A DNA stretch of 64,000 nucleotides from DASXQK01 sp963724385 (GTDB lineage: Bacteria; Pseudomonadota; Alphaproteobacteria; Dongiales; Dongiaceae), in assembly GCA_963724385.1 (NCBI GenBank), contig CAVRUJ010000001.1, positions 496,001 to 560,000 on the forward strand, written 5' to 3'. The translations under genes and the position numbers were made by a program. The notes below the pieces were generated by a model. It was not told the origin of the DNA. It was given only the letters and a program-made list of their open reading frames with translations, and ran no database searches. Below, in pieces: positions 45,113 through 54,128 of the stretch (positions within the stretch are counted from its first letter, which is position 1; every line of letters starts with the position of its first letter).

Positions 45113-45781
45113 TCAAGCGAGATGCTTGTCCATGAAGGCGAGGCTGCGCTCGAGCGCCAGCTCGTGACTGGGGCGATCGAAGCTCGTGCGCTCGTCGCAG
45201 CTGAAGCCATGGCCGGCCGGATAGATGTAGACCTTGGTCTCCGGCCGGGCCGCCATGACCTTGCGGACATCGGTCATGGGGATGCCGCTATCCTTCTCGC
45301 CGAAGTGGAGCAGCACCGGCACCTTGGGCTTCTCCTCGGCGTGGGCAGCGATCATACCGCCGTAATAGCCGACGGCGCAGGCGAGGCCCGAGAGGCGCGT
45401 GGCCGCCAGGAAGGCCAGGGAGCCGCCCCAGCAATAGCCGATCACCGCGACCTTGCCGGTGGACTGAAGACTGCCGATCGCCGCCGCCATGTCCTTCAGC
45501 GTGTCGTCGAGGGAGATCGCGGTCCGCAGATTGCGCCCGCGCTCGATCGCCGCCGCGTCATAGCCGATATCGATCCCGCGCTCGGCCCGGTCGAAGAGCG
45601 CCGGCGCCAGGGCCGCGTAGCCAAGAGCGGCGAACCGGTCGGCGACGTTGCGGATGTGATGATTGACGCCAAAGATCTCCTGGATCACCACCAGGCCTGC
45701 TTTGGGCCTTCCGGCCGGATCGGCCCTGTAGCCGGCAAGCTTGAATCCGTCGGCGGCGGTCAGTTGCAGCGTCTTTCCCAA
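45113..45781 (-). CDS. Dienelactone hydrolase family protein
   Basis: A 222-aa alpha/beta hydrolase with the DLH triad: Cys117 in 'IGYCWGGS', Asp164 in 'GEKDSGIP' and His191 in 'PAGHGFSCDE', plus the conserved Glu35 in 'IQEIFGVN'. DLH enzymes open lactone rings in chloroaromatic breakdown, but most members are general carboxylesterases. There is no aromatic-ring-cleavage gene nearby, so the role here is open. It follows the EmrB-like gene on the same strand after 76 nt. Confidence 0.92.
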   Translation of the reverse strand: MGKTLQLTAADGFKLAGYRADPAGRPKAGLVVIQEIFGVNHHIRNVADRFAALGYAALAPALFDRAERGIDIGYDAAAIERGRNLRTAISLDDTLKDMAAAIGSLQSTGKVAVIGYCWGGSLAFLAATRLSGLACAVGYYGGMIAAHAEEKPKVPVLLHFGEKDSGIPMTDVRKVMAARPETKVYIYPAGHGFSCDERTSFDRPSHELALERSLAFMDKHLA

Positions 45782-45857
45782 GGCCGGTCTCCTTTCGAAT
45801 GCGAGATGCCCAAACCATCTTCGGATATCCGGTCATCGGCCGGCAATAGGATCGATC

Positions 45858-47408
45858 TCAGTCCATGGCCGCTTGTGCCGCCGGTGCGGCCGCCGGTCCG
45901 TGGCGCGGCGAGGTCAGCAGCAGGACGAGCGGCATCGCCATGATGGTCAAGATCATCAGCAGCTTGAAGTCGTCGACATAGGCGATCATGGCGGCCTGCC
46001 GGTTGATCTCGTCGTTGAGGGCCATGGCGCCTGCCGGCGTCGTCGCGTTCCAGTACTGCTGCACCGCTGGCTGCATCAGCGCCCGGTTGAAGGGCGTGAT
46101 CCAGGCGGCGAGCTCCGAATGGTTGACCTGGGTGTTCTGGGAGAGGAGCACGGTGACGGCGGAAATGCCGGCGCTCGAGCCGACGTTGCGCAGCAGGCTG
46201 AACAGGCCGGCGGCCTCGGTGCGCCGGGTGACCGGCAGGCTCGCGAAGGCGACGGTGGAGAGCGGAACCCAGGTGAGGCCGAGGCCGATTCCCTGGATGA
46301 TGCCGCTCACTACGATGTCGCGTGCCGGCACGTCGAGGGAAAAGCCGATCATCCAATACAACGAATAGGCCGAAAGCCCGAAGCCCGCCATCAGCACGAG
46401 CCGCGGATCGATCCAGCGCATGGCGCGGCCTACGACGAGCATGGCGATCATGGTGCCCATGCCGCGCGGAGCCGTCAGCATGCCGGTGGTGATGACGGGA
46501 TAGCCCAGCAGGCTTTGCAGGAGGGGCGGCATCAGGGCGAGGGTGGCGTAGAGAATGACACCCACGACGAAGATCAGGATCAGGCTGACCGAAAAGCTCC
46601 GGTCCCGGAAGATGCCGAACGAGATGAAGGGTTTCGGCGTGGTCAGGCTGTGGGCAATGAACAGATAGAAGCACAAGCCCGCCAAGCAGGCCTCGATGAT
46701 GATCTCGTAGGAACCGAACCAATCCTTGAGTTCGCCCCGGTCGAGGAACATCTGGAAGGCTCCGATGGCGATGCTGAGCATGCTGAAACCGAAGACGTCG
46801 AAGCCGAGCTTGTGGTTGCGCGGTGTCTCGGCCACGAACGTCGAGATGACGAAGAAGGCGAGAATCCCCACCGGCACATTGATGTAGAAGACCCAGCGCC
46901 AGCTGTAGTCGTCCGTCAGCCAGCCGCCAAGCATCGGCCCGAAGATGGGACCGACCATGATGCCGAGGCCCCAGATGGCCATGGCCGAGCCGTGGCGCTC
47001 GCGCGGGTAGCTGTCCAGCAGGATCGCCTGCGAAAGCGGCACCAGGGCCGCGCCGAAGGCGCCCTGCAGCAGGCGGAAGAGCACGGCCTCGGTGATCGAC
47101 TGGGCCAATCCGCAGAAGACCGAGGCGACGGTGAAGCCGACCACCGAGACCAGGAACAGGCGCTTGCGCCCGAACCGGGCTGCGAGCCAGCCCGTCGGCG
47201 GCGTCATGATCGCGGCGGCGACGATGTAGGAGGTGAGCACCCAGGTGATCTGGTCCTGGGTCGCTGAGAAAGTGCCCTGCATGTGGGGCAGGGCGACGTT
47301 GGCGATGGTGGTGTCGAGTGCCTGCATGATGGTCGCGAGCATGGTCCCGAAGGTGACCAGCGCCACATGCTTGGGCGGTTCGTGATGATCGTCGCCTGGA
47401 CGCGTCAT
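45858..47408 (-). CDS. emrB: DHA2 family MFS efflux transporter (EmrB)
   Basis: A 516-aa fourteen-helix antiporter. Signatures are 'MQALDTTIANVALPHMQGTFSATQDQITWVLTSYI' and 'PPTGWLAARFGRKRLFLVSVVGF'. I chose ATG 47408; the frame upstream is non-coding. It lies 13 nt downstream of the EmrA-type adaptor and forms the classic EmrR-EmrA-EmrB unit that exports hydrophobic or uncoupler-like toxins and phenolics. Confidence 0.94.
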   Translation of the reverse strand: MTRPGDDHHEPPKHVALVTFGTMLATIMQALDTTIANVALPHMQGTFSATQDQITWVLTSYIVAAAIMTPPTGWLAARFGRKRLFLVSVVGFTVASVFCGLAQSITEAVLFRLLQGAFGAALVPLSQAILLDSYPRERHGSAMAIWGLGIMVGPIFGPMLGGWLTDDYSWRWVFYINVPVGILAFFVISTFVAETPRNHKLGFDVFGFSMLSIAIGAFQMFLDRGELKDWFGSYEIIIEACLAGLCFYLFIAHSLTTPKPFISFGIFRDRSFSVSLILIFVVGVILYATLALMPPLLQSLLGYPVITTGMLTAPRGMGTMIAMLVVGRAMRWIDPRLVLMAGFGLSAYSLYWMIGFSLDVPARDIVVSGIIQGIGLGLTWVPLSTVAFASLPVTRRTEAAGLFSLLRNVGSSAGISAVTVLLSQNTQVNHSELAAWITPFNRALMQPAVQQYWNATTPAGAMALNDEINRQAAMIAYVDDFKLLMILTIMAMPLVLLLTSPRHGPAAAPAAQAAMD

Positions 47409-47421
47409 GGGCGGCCCCGGC

Positions 47422-48522
47422 TTACTGCAAGTCCTCGCCGCTGTCCGCCTCGGCATGGCCGATCAGCGGCAGGCTCCGGCGGTGGCCGGTATCGATCTCG
47501 ACCACGGCGCTCATGCCGGTGCTGAGCGGCGGGTTGCGGACGCCAGGATCGAGCTCGATGCGCACGGGAATGCGCTGCACCACCTTGACCCAGTTGCCCG
47601 TGGCGTTCTCGGCCGGAAGCACCGACAGCTCATTGCCGCTGGCCGGGCTGAGGCTCGCAACCTTGCCCTTCCAGACGCGATCGGGATAGGCGTCGATGGT
47701 GACGCTCACCGCCTGCCCCGGGCGGACATAGGTGAGGTCGGTCTCCTTCATGTTGGCCTCGACCCAGATGTGCCCGGTCTCCACCAGATTGAAGGCCTGG
47801 CTGCCCGCGGTCAGGTAATTGCCGACCTGAAGACTGGGCACCTGGCCGACGACCCCATCGGCCGGCGCCGAAACCACCGTGTGGCGCAGGTCGAGGGCGG
47901 CCTGGTCGCGCTGGGCCACGGCCTGGCGGTAGGCGGCATGCTGCTCGATGGGCATCTCCGGATCGCCGTCGAGCTGGGCCACGAGGGCATCGATTGCCCG
48001 CTGTTCGGCGGCGACGGCGAGCTTGGCGACGTCGAAGGAGCGGCGGGTCTGGTCCAAGGTCGATTTCGGCGTGAAGCCCTGGCCCATGAGCTTCTGCTGG
48101 CGATCCATTTCGCCCGACCAGTAGGCAAGCTCGGCCTCCGCGCTTTTCAGCTCGGCCTGCTTCTGGCGATAGTTCGATTGCAGGGACTGGATGCTGTCCC
48201 GCATTTGGGCAAGCTGCGCCTCCGCCTTGGCCAAGGCGATCCGATAGGTCTCGTCGTCGAGCCGGAACAGGATCTGTCCCGCCTTCACATGCTGATTGTC
48301 CTCGACCTCAATGGCGACGACCCGCCCCGGCACGTCGGCGCTGAGCGCCACCGTATCGGCCTTGGTATAGGCATCCTCCGTGCCCGCATAGCGCCCGCCG
48401 GTGAGATAGACGTAGCCGGCGCCGGCAACGGCGAGCAGCGGCACGGCCACCAGCAACAGGGCGCGGATCAGCATCCGTCGCCCGCGGCCGGGCTCCTCCT
48501 CGTCGGGTTTGCGTTTCGCCAT
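47422..48522 (-). CDS. emrA: HlyD family secretion adaptor (EmrA)
   Basis: A 366-aa adaptor with a membrane anchor (about 18-40, 'LIRALLLVAVPLLAVAGAGYVYL'), a biotin-lipoyl half ('ADVPGRVVAIEVEDNQHVKAGQILFRLDD'), a long coiled-coil hairpin (about 95-200) and 'VSAPADGVVGQVPSLQVGNYL'. It bridges the EmrB-type pump to an outer-membrane channel encoded elsewhere. Its ATG lies one base after the MarR stop, so expression is coupled. Confidence 0.93.
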   Translation of the reverse strand: MAKRKPDEEEPGRGRRMLIRALLLVAVPLLAVAGAGYVYLTGGRYAGTEDAYTKADTVALSADVPGRVVAIEVEDNQHVKAGQILFRLDDETYRIALAKAEAQLAQMRDSIQSLQSNYRQKQAELKSAEAELAYWSGEMDRQQKLMGQGFTPKSTLDQTRRSFDVAKLAVAAEQRAIDALVAQLDGDPEMPIEQHAAYRQAVAQRDQAALDLRHTVVSAPADGVVGQVPSLQVGNYLTAGSQAFNLVETGHIWVEANMKETDLTYVRPGQAVSVTIDAYPDRVWKGKVASLSPASGNELSVLPAENATGNWVKVVQRIPVRIELDPGVRNPPLSTGMSAVVEIDTGHRRSLPLIGHAEADSGEDLQ

Positions 48523-48523
48523 C

Positions 48524-49000
48524 TCAGGCTTTCCGCCGCGCCGCCGTGCCGGCAAGGCTGCGGCTCTCCGCGTCGATCAGGTTCTGCCGCATCCGCGAGA
48601 GGGCCCTGAGCAGAACCTCTTCTTCCGCCTTGGGAAGGCCGCCGAGGGCTTCTTCGCGCGTCTGGCCGCCCAGCTTCCACAGACGATCGAGCATCGGGTG
48701 GGCCTCGCGGCCGAGATAAAGTTGGTAGATGCGACGGTCCGCCGGATGGGCTCGACGCTCGACCAGCCCGGTCGCCTCGAGCTTGTCGACGTGACGCATC
48801 AGGGTCATGGGCGACATTTCCAGGATATCGGCGAGCCCCGTCTGGGAGATTCCTTCATTGCGCTTCAGCCAGGCGAGAACCTGCCACTGCGCCCGGGAGA
48901 GCTCGAATTTCTGAGCCTTGCGGTCGAAATTGCGGGTCAGCAGGCGGGCCACGTCGGCGATCAGGAAGCCGATGCTTCGCTCGGGCTGTGGTTCGGCCAT
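48524..49000 (-). CDS. MarR family regulator (EmrR-like)
   Basis: A 158-aa winged-helix repressor with helix-turn-helix 'GISQTGLADILEMSPMTLMRHVDKLEATGLVERR' (about 50-83) and wing 'DRRIYQLYL'. It heads the EmrAB operon and probably represses it until a pump substrate binds. The gap upstream carries an inverted repeat over a plausible promoter. The ATG follows GGGTTAAC in reverse sense with no clear Shine-Dalgarno. Confidence 0.92.
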   Translation of the reverse strand: MAEPQPERSIGFLIADVARLLTRNFDRKAQKFELSRAQWQVLAWLKRNEGISQTGLADILEMSPMTLMRHVDKLEATGLVERRAHPADRRIYQLYLGREAHPMLDRLWKLGGQTREEALGGLPKAEEEVLLRALSRMRQNLIDAESRSLAGTAARRKA

Positions 49001-49021
49001 GGGTTAACTAAGCTTGATGAT

Positions 49022-49037
49022 GATATCGAATGATATA
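49022..49037. promoter_or_regulatory. Candidate MarR operator and promoter of the EmrR-A-B operon
   Basis: An AT-rich inverted repeat, ATATC-GAAT-GATAT (49023-49027 / 49032-49036), stands out in otherwise GC-rich DNA just upstream of the MarR gene. On the minus strand a weak promoter overlaps it (TTGCAA, 16-nt spacer, TATATC). This is the expected site for autoregulation. Confidence 0.5.
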
Positions 49038-49096
49038 ATAACCAAGCTGTGGATTGCAAGCGGGACGGCCCTGCGCCTGCGCAGGCCGGCGCCGCT

Positions 49097-50782
49097 TCAG
49101 CGCTGCGATTCCTGCCAGCGGGGATTGATCCAGACGGCGGCATCCCGGCGCGGCAAGGGGGCCCGGCCCCGGATCATATCGCTCGCCTTCTCGGCGATCG
49201 CGATGACCGGGGCATTGGTATTGCCGCTGACGATCGCCGGCATGATGGAAGCGTCCACCACTCTCAGGCCCTCGAGGCCGTGAACGCGCAATGCGTCGTC
49301 GACCACGGCGAGGCGATCCGAGGCCAGCCCCATCTTGCAGGTGCCGACGGGGTGATAGCAGGTCTCGATCGCCCGACGGATCCAGGCATCGATCGCCTCG
49401 TCGGATTGGACGCCAGGGCCCGGGTACAGTTCCTCGCCACGATAGGGATCGAGGGCCTTCTGGGCCATGATCTCGCGCACGAGACGGACACCCCTCCGCA
49501 AGTCCGCGCGGTCCTGGGGATCGGCCATGTAGTTGAAGCAGATGGCGGGCGGTTGCCGGGGGTCGCTCCCGCGCAGCATGACGCTGCCGAGGCTTCTGGG
49601 GCGCATCAGGTCGATATGGGTCTGGAAGGCGTGCTCGGGCATCGGATCGACGGTGCCCGGCTTGACGGCAAGCGGCATGAAGGTGAGCTGAAGGTCGGGA
49701 TGCTCTATGCCGGGGCGGCTGCGGATGAAGGCGCCGGCCTCGAAATGGTTGCTCGCCGCCGGGCCGTCATGGGCGAGAAACCAGCGCAGGCCCACCAGCC
49801 ATTTGCCCGGCGCGCGGGTCGCGGGATAGAGGCTGACGGGCTTCTTGCAGCGATGCTGGATGACGATGTCGGGGTGGTCGTTCAGGTTCGCGCCGACACC
49901 CGGCAGGTCGTGGCGCGGCTCGATCCCCAGCTTGCGCAGATGATCGGCCGGGCCGATGCCGGAGAGCTGCAGAATCTGGGGACTATTGATGGCCCCACCG
50001 CAAAGGATGACCTCGCGCTCCGCTCTCGCCTGCAGCCGCGCCCCGTTGCGGGCATAGGCCACGCCGGTGGCCCGCTTGCCGTCCAAGAGAATCTCGAGCA
50101 CCAGGGCACCGGTCGCGGTTTCCAGGTTCGCCCGGCCGGCGGTCTGCCCCAGATAGCCGCGGGCGGCGCTCCAGCGCCGGCCCTTGCGCGTGGTGCGGTC
50201 CATGGGTCCGAAGCCTTCCTGCTGCGCCGCATTGCAGTCGGCCGTGCGGGGATACCCGGCCTCGATGCCGGCCCGAATGAAGGCCTCGGCCAGCGGCGCC
50301 AGCGCGAGATCGGGAGAAGAGACGCTGAGGGGCCCTTCGCCGCCGTGATACTCGCTCTCGCCTTTCTGGTGTCGCTCGGCACGGCGGAAATAGGGGAGCA
50401 TGTCGGCGTAGCTCCATCCCCGGCAGCCCGACTGAGCCCAATGGTCGTAGTCCCGCGCATGGCCCCGCACATACATCATGCCGTTGATGGAGGAAGAGCC
50501 GCCGAGCACCCGGCCGCGCGGGTGGATGAGGCGCCGGCCGTCGAGATGGGGTTCGGGCTCCGAGACATAGGCCCAATTGAAGCGGTCCGAGGAAAGCAGC
50601 CGACCGACGCCCGAGGGCATGTCGATCTGCCAGCTTCGGTCCACCGGGCCCGCTTCCAGCAGCAGCACCCGGCATTGCGGATCCTCGGTCAGGCGGGCGG
50701 CAAGAACCGATCCGGCCGAACCCGCGCCGACGATCACATAGTCGTAGACACCGGCTTCGGCCGCCCTCGCGGCCTCGCTCAA
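49097..50782 (-). CDS. GMC oxidoreductase, choline dehydrogenase-like
   Basis: A 561-aa FAD enzyme of the glucose-methanol-choline family. The ADP-binding motif GAGSAG is at 19-24, and the family signature is 'HPRGRVLGGSSSINGMMYVRG'. The C-terminal 'CYHPVGTCKMG' holds the catalytic His477, as in choline dehydrogenase BetA. The start is a TTG at 50782, whose TTGA overlaps the stop of the Rieske gene by 4 nt. The frame upstream is only the shadow of that gene. It likely oxidises an alcohol such as choline or the product of the oxygenase. Aldehyde dehydrogenase is not adjacent. Confidence 0.9.
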   Translation of the reverse strand: MSEAARAAEAGVYDYVIVGAGSAGSVLAARLTEDPQCRVLLLEAGPVDRSWQIDMPSGVGRLLSSDRFNWAYVSEPEPHLDGRRLIHPRGRVLGGSSSINGMMYVRGHARDYDHWAQSGCRGWSYADMLPYFRRAERHQKGESEYHGGEGPLSVSSPDLALAPLAEAFIRAGIEAGYPRTADCNAAQQEGFGPMDRTTRKGRRWSAARGYLGQTAGRANLETATGALVLEILLDGKRATGVAYARNGARLQARAEREVILCGGAINSPQILQLSGIGPADHLRKLGIEPRHDLPGVGANLNDHPDIVIQHRCKKPVSLYPATRAPGKWLVGLRWFLAHDGPAASNHFEAGAFIRSRPGIEHPDLQLTFMPLAVKPGTVDPMPEHAFQTHIDLMRPRSLGSVMLRGSDPRQPPAICFNYMADPQDRADLRRGVRLVREIMAQKALDPYRGEELYPGPGVQSDEAIDAWIRRAIETCYHPVGTCKMGLASDRLAVVDDALRVHGLEGLRVVDASIMPAIVSGNTNAPVIAIAEKASDMIRGRAPLPRRDAAVWINPRWQESQR

Positions 50783-51927
50783 GGGTTCAGCGCCTGATAG
50801 ACCAGCTTGTGGAAATGGTGCACCAGATGCTCGCTCTCGTTGCCGCGCTCGGGATCGACGAGGTACCGGCCCTGGTCGTAGCCGAAGGACCGCAGGCCTT
50901 TCTGGGTCGTGACGTTGAGCTGGATGTCCTCTGGCCCCAGCTCCTCGTTCATCCAGCGGAACGACGCTTCCGTCACCTTCGGCAAAGGCAGGCTGGGCGC
51001 GTAGTAGCCGAAGCGCAGCAGCGATTTCTCCGGCTCCAGGGGCGTCATGTGGAAGGTTCCCAGCATGTCGCTGAAGGGGAAGCAGTAGAAGGTCGTGTTC
51101 GGCCAGATGCTGATGTTGAAGAACCAGTCGGTCTGCCAGCGGGCACCGGCCAGGGGCTCGCCATAGGCGATGCTGGCACCCGGCTTCGGCGGACCCATGT
51201 AAGTCCACCACTTGCCGTGCTCGCGCAGGCGGTATTGCTTGAAATCGATGAGCTCCCCGATGTGCTTGTGGACGGGGCCCGAGCGATCGAAGTGATAGCC
51301 CTCGATCGCGTTGTCCATGATGACCTTCCAGTTGGCCGGCACGACGACATCGACCTCGTCGATCAGCTGCATGCGGTCGAGGTCGGGAATGAAGCGGCGC
51401 ATTTCGCCGTCCACGCCCTCGGTAATGCGCGCGAGCGGTTCGGCCGCCGGATCGAGGTTGACGAAATGGAATCCGGCACAGGTTTCGGTCTTGACCGGCT
51501 TCAGGCCGTAGCGGGCGGGTTCGAAATCCGGGAGCTTCTCGCTGCGCGGCGCGGCGCGCAGCTCGCCCTCGAAGCCGTAGCACCAGGAATGATAGCCGCA
51601 GCGGATGACGGCGCCCAGCTTGCCCCGCCGCTGCAGCAGGAGTCGGTTGCCCCGATGCTGACAGACGTTGTGGAAGGCCCGGACGGCGCCGTCGCGCCCG
51701 GCAATCAGGATGACGCTCTGATCGAAGATGTCCTGGACCAGATAGTCCCCGGGCTCCTTCAGCTCGTTCACATGCCCGACGCAATGCCAGGCCTTGTAGA
51801 AGATGCGTTCGCGCTCGGCCTCGAAGACCTCGCGGTCGTAAAAGAAACGCGATGGCAGGGTGTGGGAGCGCTCCGGATCGCCGATCTCCCAAGTCGCCTT
51901 CTTGATCACGCTCTGCTGGACGCCCAT
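50779..51927 (-). CDS. Rieske oxygenase alpha subunit (GbcA/stachydrine-demethylase-like)
   Basis: A 382-aa oxygenase with Rieske ligands Cys89-x-His91 and Cys110-x2-His113. The catalytic iron segment reads 'EGYHFDRSGPVHKH': Glu209 at the bridging position and His212, while the expected second His five residues on is Gly. His220 or His222 could take the role. The Glu and the context of a betaine-type transporter point to an N-demethylating enzyme for quaternary amines. ATG 51927 follows GAGGAAGGGAAAG. It is translationally coupled to the GMC oxidoreductase and divergent from an AraC regulator. The reductase partner is likely the gene at 53.1-54.1 kb. Confidence 0.88.
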   Translation of the reverse strand: MGVQQSVIKKATWEIGDPERSHTLPSRFFYDREVFEAERERIFYKAWHCVGHVNELKEPGDYLVQDIFDQSVILIAGRDGAVRAFHNVCQHRGNRLLLQRRGKLGAVIRCGYHSWCYGFEGELRAAPRSEKLPDFEPARYGLKPVKTETCAGFHFVNLDPAAEPLARITEGVDGEMRRFIPDLDRMQLIDEVDVVVPANWKVIMDNAIEGYHFDRSGPVHKHIGELIDFKQYRLREHGKWWTYMGPPKPGASIAYGEPLAGARWQTDWFFNISIWPNTTFYCFPFSDMLGTFHMTPLEPEKSLLRFGYYAPSLPLPKVTEASFRWMNEELGPEDIQLNVTTQKGLRSFGYDQGRYLVDPERGNESEHLVHHFHKLVYQALNP

Positions 51928-52071
51928 GGCTTTCCCTTCCTCGGTCTGGCCGGCCGCGGCCTCGCAGGGAAGGCTATGAAGTGCGGCGGGCGCCACATGA
52001 TGGAAAGCGTCGCATATTTGTCGTATTCAGTCTTATCGACATCCATCGTGATGGGATTGCGAGGGCCCCAA

Positions 52072-53124
52072 ATGGCCGAAGATCCGCAAGGCGTGGCGTT
52101 CCTCTTGCTGCCGGCCTTTTCCTATCTGAGCCTGATGGCGGCGGTGGAACCGCTGTTCATCGCCAATTGGCTCGCCGGCCGCCGGCTCTATCGCTGGCAG
52201 ATCCTGTCTCGGGATGGCCGGCCGGTCGCCGCCAGCAACGGGCTTCACGCGCCGGTGGACGGCGGCCTCGCTGCTGGCGGGCGCCATGACGCCGTCTTCC
52301 TTGTGGCGAGCTTCGAGCCGCAGCTGCACAGCCGCGATGCCAAGCTCGCGGCTTGGCTCCGGCGCGCCGCGCGCTATGGCGCAGAGCTTGGGGCGATCGA
52401 AACCGCCAGCGAGGTCTTCGCCGCGGCCGGCCTACTGGACGGCCATCCCGCGGCCGTCCATTGGGACAATCTCGAGGGGTTCAGGGAGCTCTACCCGGAT
52501 TGCCAGGCGCTGCCGCAGCTCTTCACCTGCGGGCGCGGGCGGCTAACCTGCGCCGGCGAAGCCGCCGTTCTCGACATGATGCTGCATTGGATCGGCATCC
52601 GTCACGGCGCCGGCTTGGCGAGCGAGATCGCCCAGCATCTGCTCGTGGCGCGCCCGCGCGAGCCCGAAGAGCTCCAGCTCGGGACCATGCCGCTGTCGCC
52701 GGCAAGCGACGATCCAATCCTCGAGCGTGCCCTCTCGATCATGGAGGAAGCGCTGGAGGAGCCGATCTCCTGTGCCAAGATCGCCCGCAGGGTCGGCCTC
52801 TCCCTGCGACAGCTTCAACGACTGTTTCGCGCCAAGCTTGGGACCGGCCCCTTGCGGCATTATCGCCGGATGCGGCTCGCCAAGGCCCATGCCCTGCTGC
52901 AGCAGACCGGCCTCGGCGTGACCGAAGTGGCGCTCAGCGCCGGCTTCGCCTCGCCCGAGAATTTCTCCCGGATCTACCGCCAGACCTTCGGCCGGCCGCC
53001 CAGTGCCGACCGGCGGCAAAGCACCGACGCCCCGGTGATGCGCCGCCCGGCGGCAGCCGGTGACGGCGCCCGCGTCAATAGGCGATCTCGAGGCTCTCGC
53101 TCTCGGCCACGGCCTGGCAGGTAA
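52072..53124 (+). CDS. GlxA-family AraC transcriptional regulator (GbdR-like)
   Basis: A 350-aa regulator. The N-terminal DJ-1/PfpI (GATase1-like) sensor (about 1-190) starts 'GVAFLLLPAFSYLSLMAAVEPLFIANWL'. The C-terminal AraC DNA-binding domain (about 215-325) has two helix-turn-helices ('ISCAKIARRVGLSLRQLQRLF' and 'GVTEVALSAGFASPENFSRIYRQTFG'). This architecture matches GbdR/CdhR, which activate glycine-betaine and carnitine catabolism. I chose ATG 52072 behind GAGGG. It is divergent from the Rieske-GMC pair. Its last about 50 nt overlap the end of the convergent reductase gene. Confidence 0.88.
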   Translation: MAEDPQGVAFLLLPAFSYLSLMAAVEPLFIANWLAGRRLYRWQILSRDGRPVAASNGLHAPVDGGLAAGGRHDAVFLVASFEPQLHSRDAKLAAWLRRAARYGAELGAIETASEVFAAAGLLDGHPAAVHWDNLEGFRELYPDCQALPQLFTCGRGRLTCAGEAAVLDMMLHWIGIRHGAGLASEIAQHLLVARPREPEELQLGTMPLSPASDDPILERALSIMEEALEEPISCAKIARRVGLSLRQLQRLFRAKLGTGPLRHYRRMRLAKAHALLQQTGLGVTEVALSAGFASPENFSRIYRQTFGRPPSADRRQSTDAPVMRRPAAAGDGARVNRRSRGSRSRPRPGR

Positions 53125-54091
53125 GAATCAGGCCTTCAGCGATCTCCCGGTCGTTGAGGAGCTGATTCCCGCGCATGGTCGCGCGTCCGGCGCTGAGGCG
53201 GGCGAGGCAGGTGCCGCATATTCCTTCCTCGCAGGCGCTCGGCGGATCGAGGCCGGCGCGTCGGGTTGCCTGGAGCAGGGTTTCCTCGGGCATCACCTCG
53301 ATGACGTGGCTCTTGCCGTCGATATGCACCGTCATGCGGGCAGCCTTGCCATGCGCCGAGGATGCCAGGGCTTCTACCTCCTCGACCGGCGACAGGAAGC
53401 GCTCGATGAAGATGCGCTCACGCGGAAAGCCGAGGCCCAGCAGCGTCTCCTCGACCAGGGCCATGAAGGGTGCGGGGCCGCAAAGATAGGCTTCGGCCCC
53501 CCCGGCGCCCTCGGTCATCCGCCGGACCGTTTCGGCGCCGAGGAGGCCGGCCTCTTCGTCCAGATGATGGGCGAGCTGGAGCGTTCCGGCGTGGCGCTCC
53601 GCCAAGGCTTCGATCTCGGCCGCGAAGATGATCGCGGCCCGGTCGCGATTGGCGTAAAGCAGGCGCAGCGGCTCGCGGTTCAGGCTGAGCGCGGTCTTGA
53701 TCAGCGACATGATGGGCGTGATGCCGCTGCCGCCGGCGAAGAAGAGCAGGGGGCCCGAACCTTCCGTCAGCGTGAAGCGCCCCGATGGAGCCAGAACCTT
53801 GAGCCGGGTACCTGGCTTCACCTGGTCGTTGAACCAGGTGGAGGCTGGGCCCCCGGTCACCCGCTTGACGGTGAACTTGATCTCCGGGTCGATGCCCGGG
53901 GCGCTCGACATGGAATAGCAGCGGCGCAGTCTTCGTCCCGCCAGCTCCAGCTCGAAGGTCAGGAACTGGCCGGCGCGGTAGCGGAAGGCCCCGGCCAGGG
54001 ATTCCGGCAGCGCGAGGACGAAGGAACGCGCCTCGGCCGTCTCTTCGACGACCCTGCGGACTTCCAGCTCGTAGATCGGCTCGTCCTTCAT
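53075..54091 (-). CDS. Ferredoxin-NAD(P)H reductase with C-terminal 2Fe-2S domain (GbcB-like)
   Basis: A 338-aa electron-transfer protein. The FAD domain has 'RCYS' (57-60), the NAD domain has 'GGSGITP' (120-126) and 'CGPAPFM' (204-210), and the plant-type ferredoxin domain has Cys287, Cys292, Cys295 and Cys325. This order (FAD, NAD, 2Fe-2S) is that of GbcB, PaaE and KshB, reductases that feed Rieske oxygenases. It is the last gene of the proX operon and faces the AraC gene. It probably serves the Rieske oxygenase at 50.8-51.9 kb, although encoded in a different transcript. Confidence 0.92.
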   Translation of the reverse strand: MKDEPIYELEVRRVVEETAEARSFVLALPESLAGAFRYRAGQFLTFELELAGRRLRRCYSMSSAPGIDPEIKFTVKRVTGGPASTWFNDQVKPGTRLKVLAPSGRFTLTEGSGPLLFFAGGSGITPIMSLIKTALSLNREPLRLLYANRDRAAIIFAAEIEALAERHAGTLQLAHHLDEEAGLLGAETVRRMTEGAGGAEAYLCGPAPFMALVEETLLGLGFPRERIFIERFLSPVEEVEALASSAHGKAARMTVHIDGKSHVIEVMPEETLLQATRRAGLDPPSACEEGICGTCLARLSAGRATMRGNQLLNDREIAEGLILTCQAVAESESLEIAY

Positions 54092-54128
54092 CTGAGGAAG
54101 CCGAGCGTGGAACGAAACATCCCGATGT

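Noticed and set aside
50809..52071. N-terminal extension of the AraC gene by about 420 codons
   Set aside because: This stretch is antisense to the Rieske oxygenase. The GlxA-type domain begins right after ATG 52072, so the extension is a shadow.
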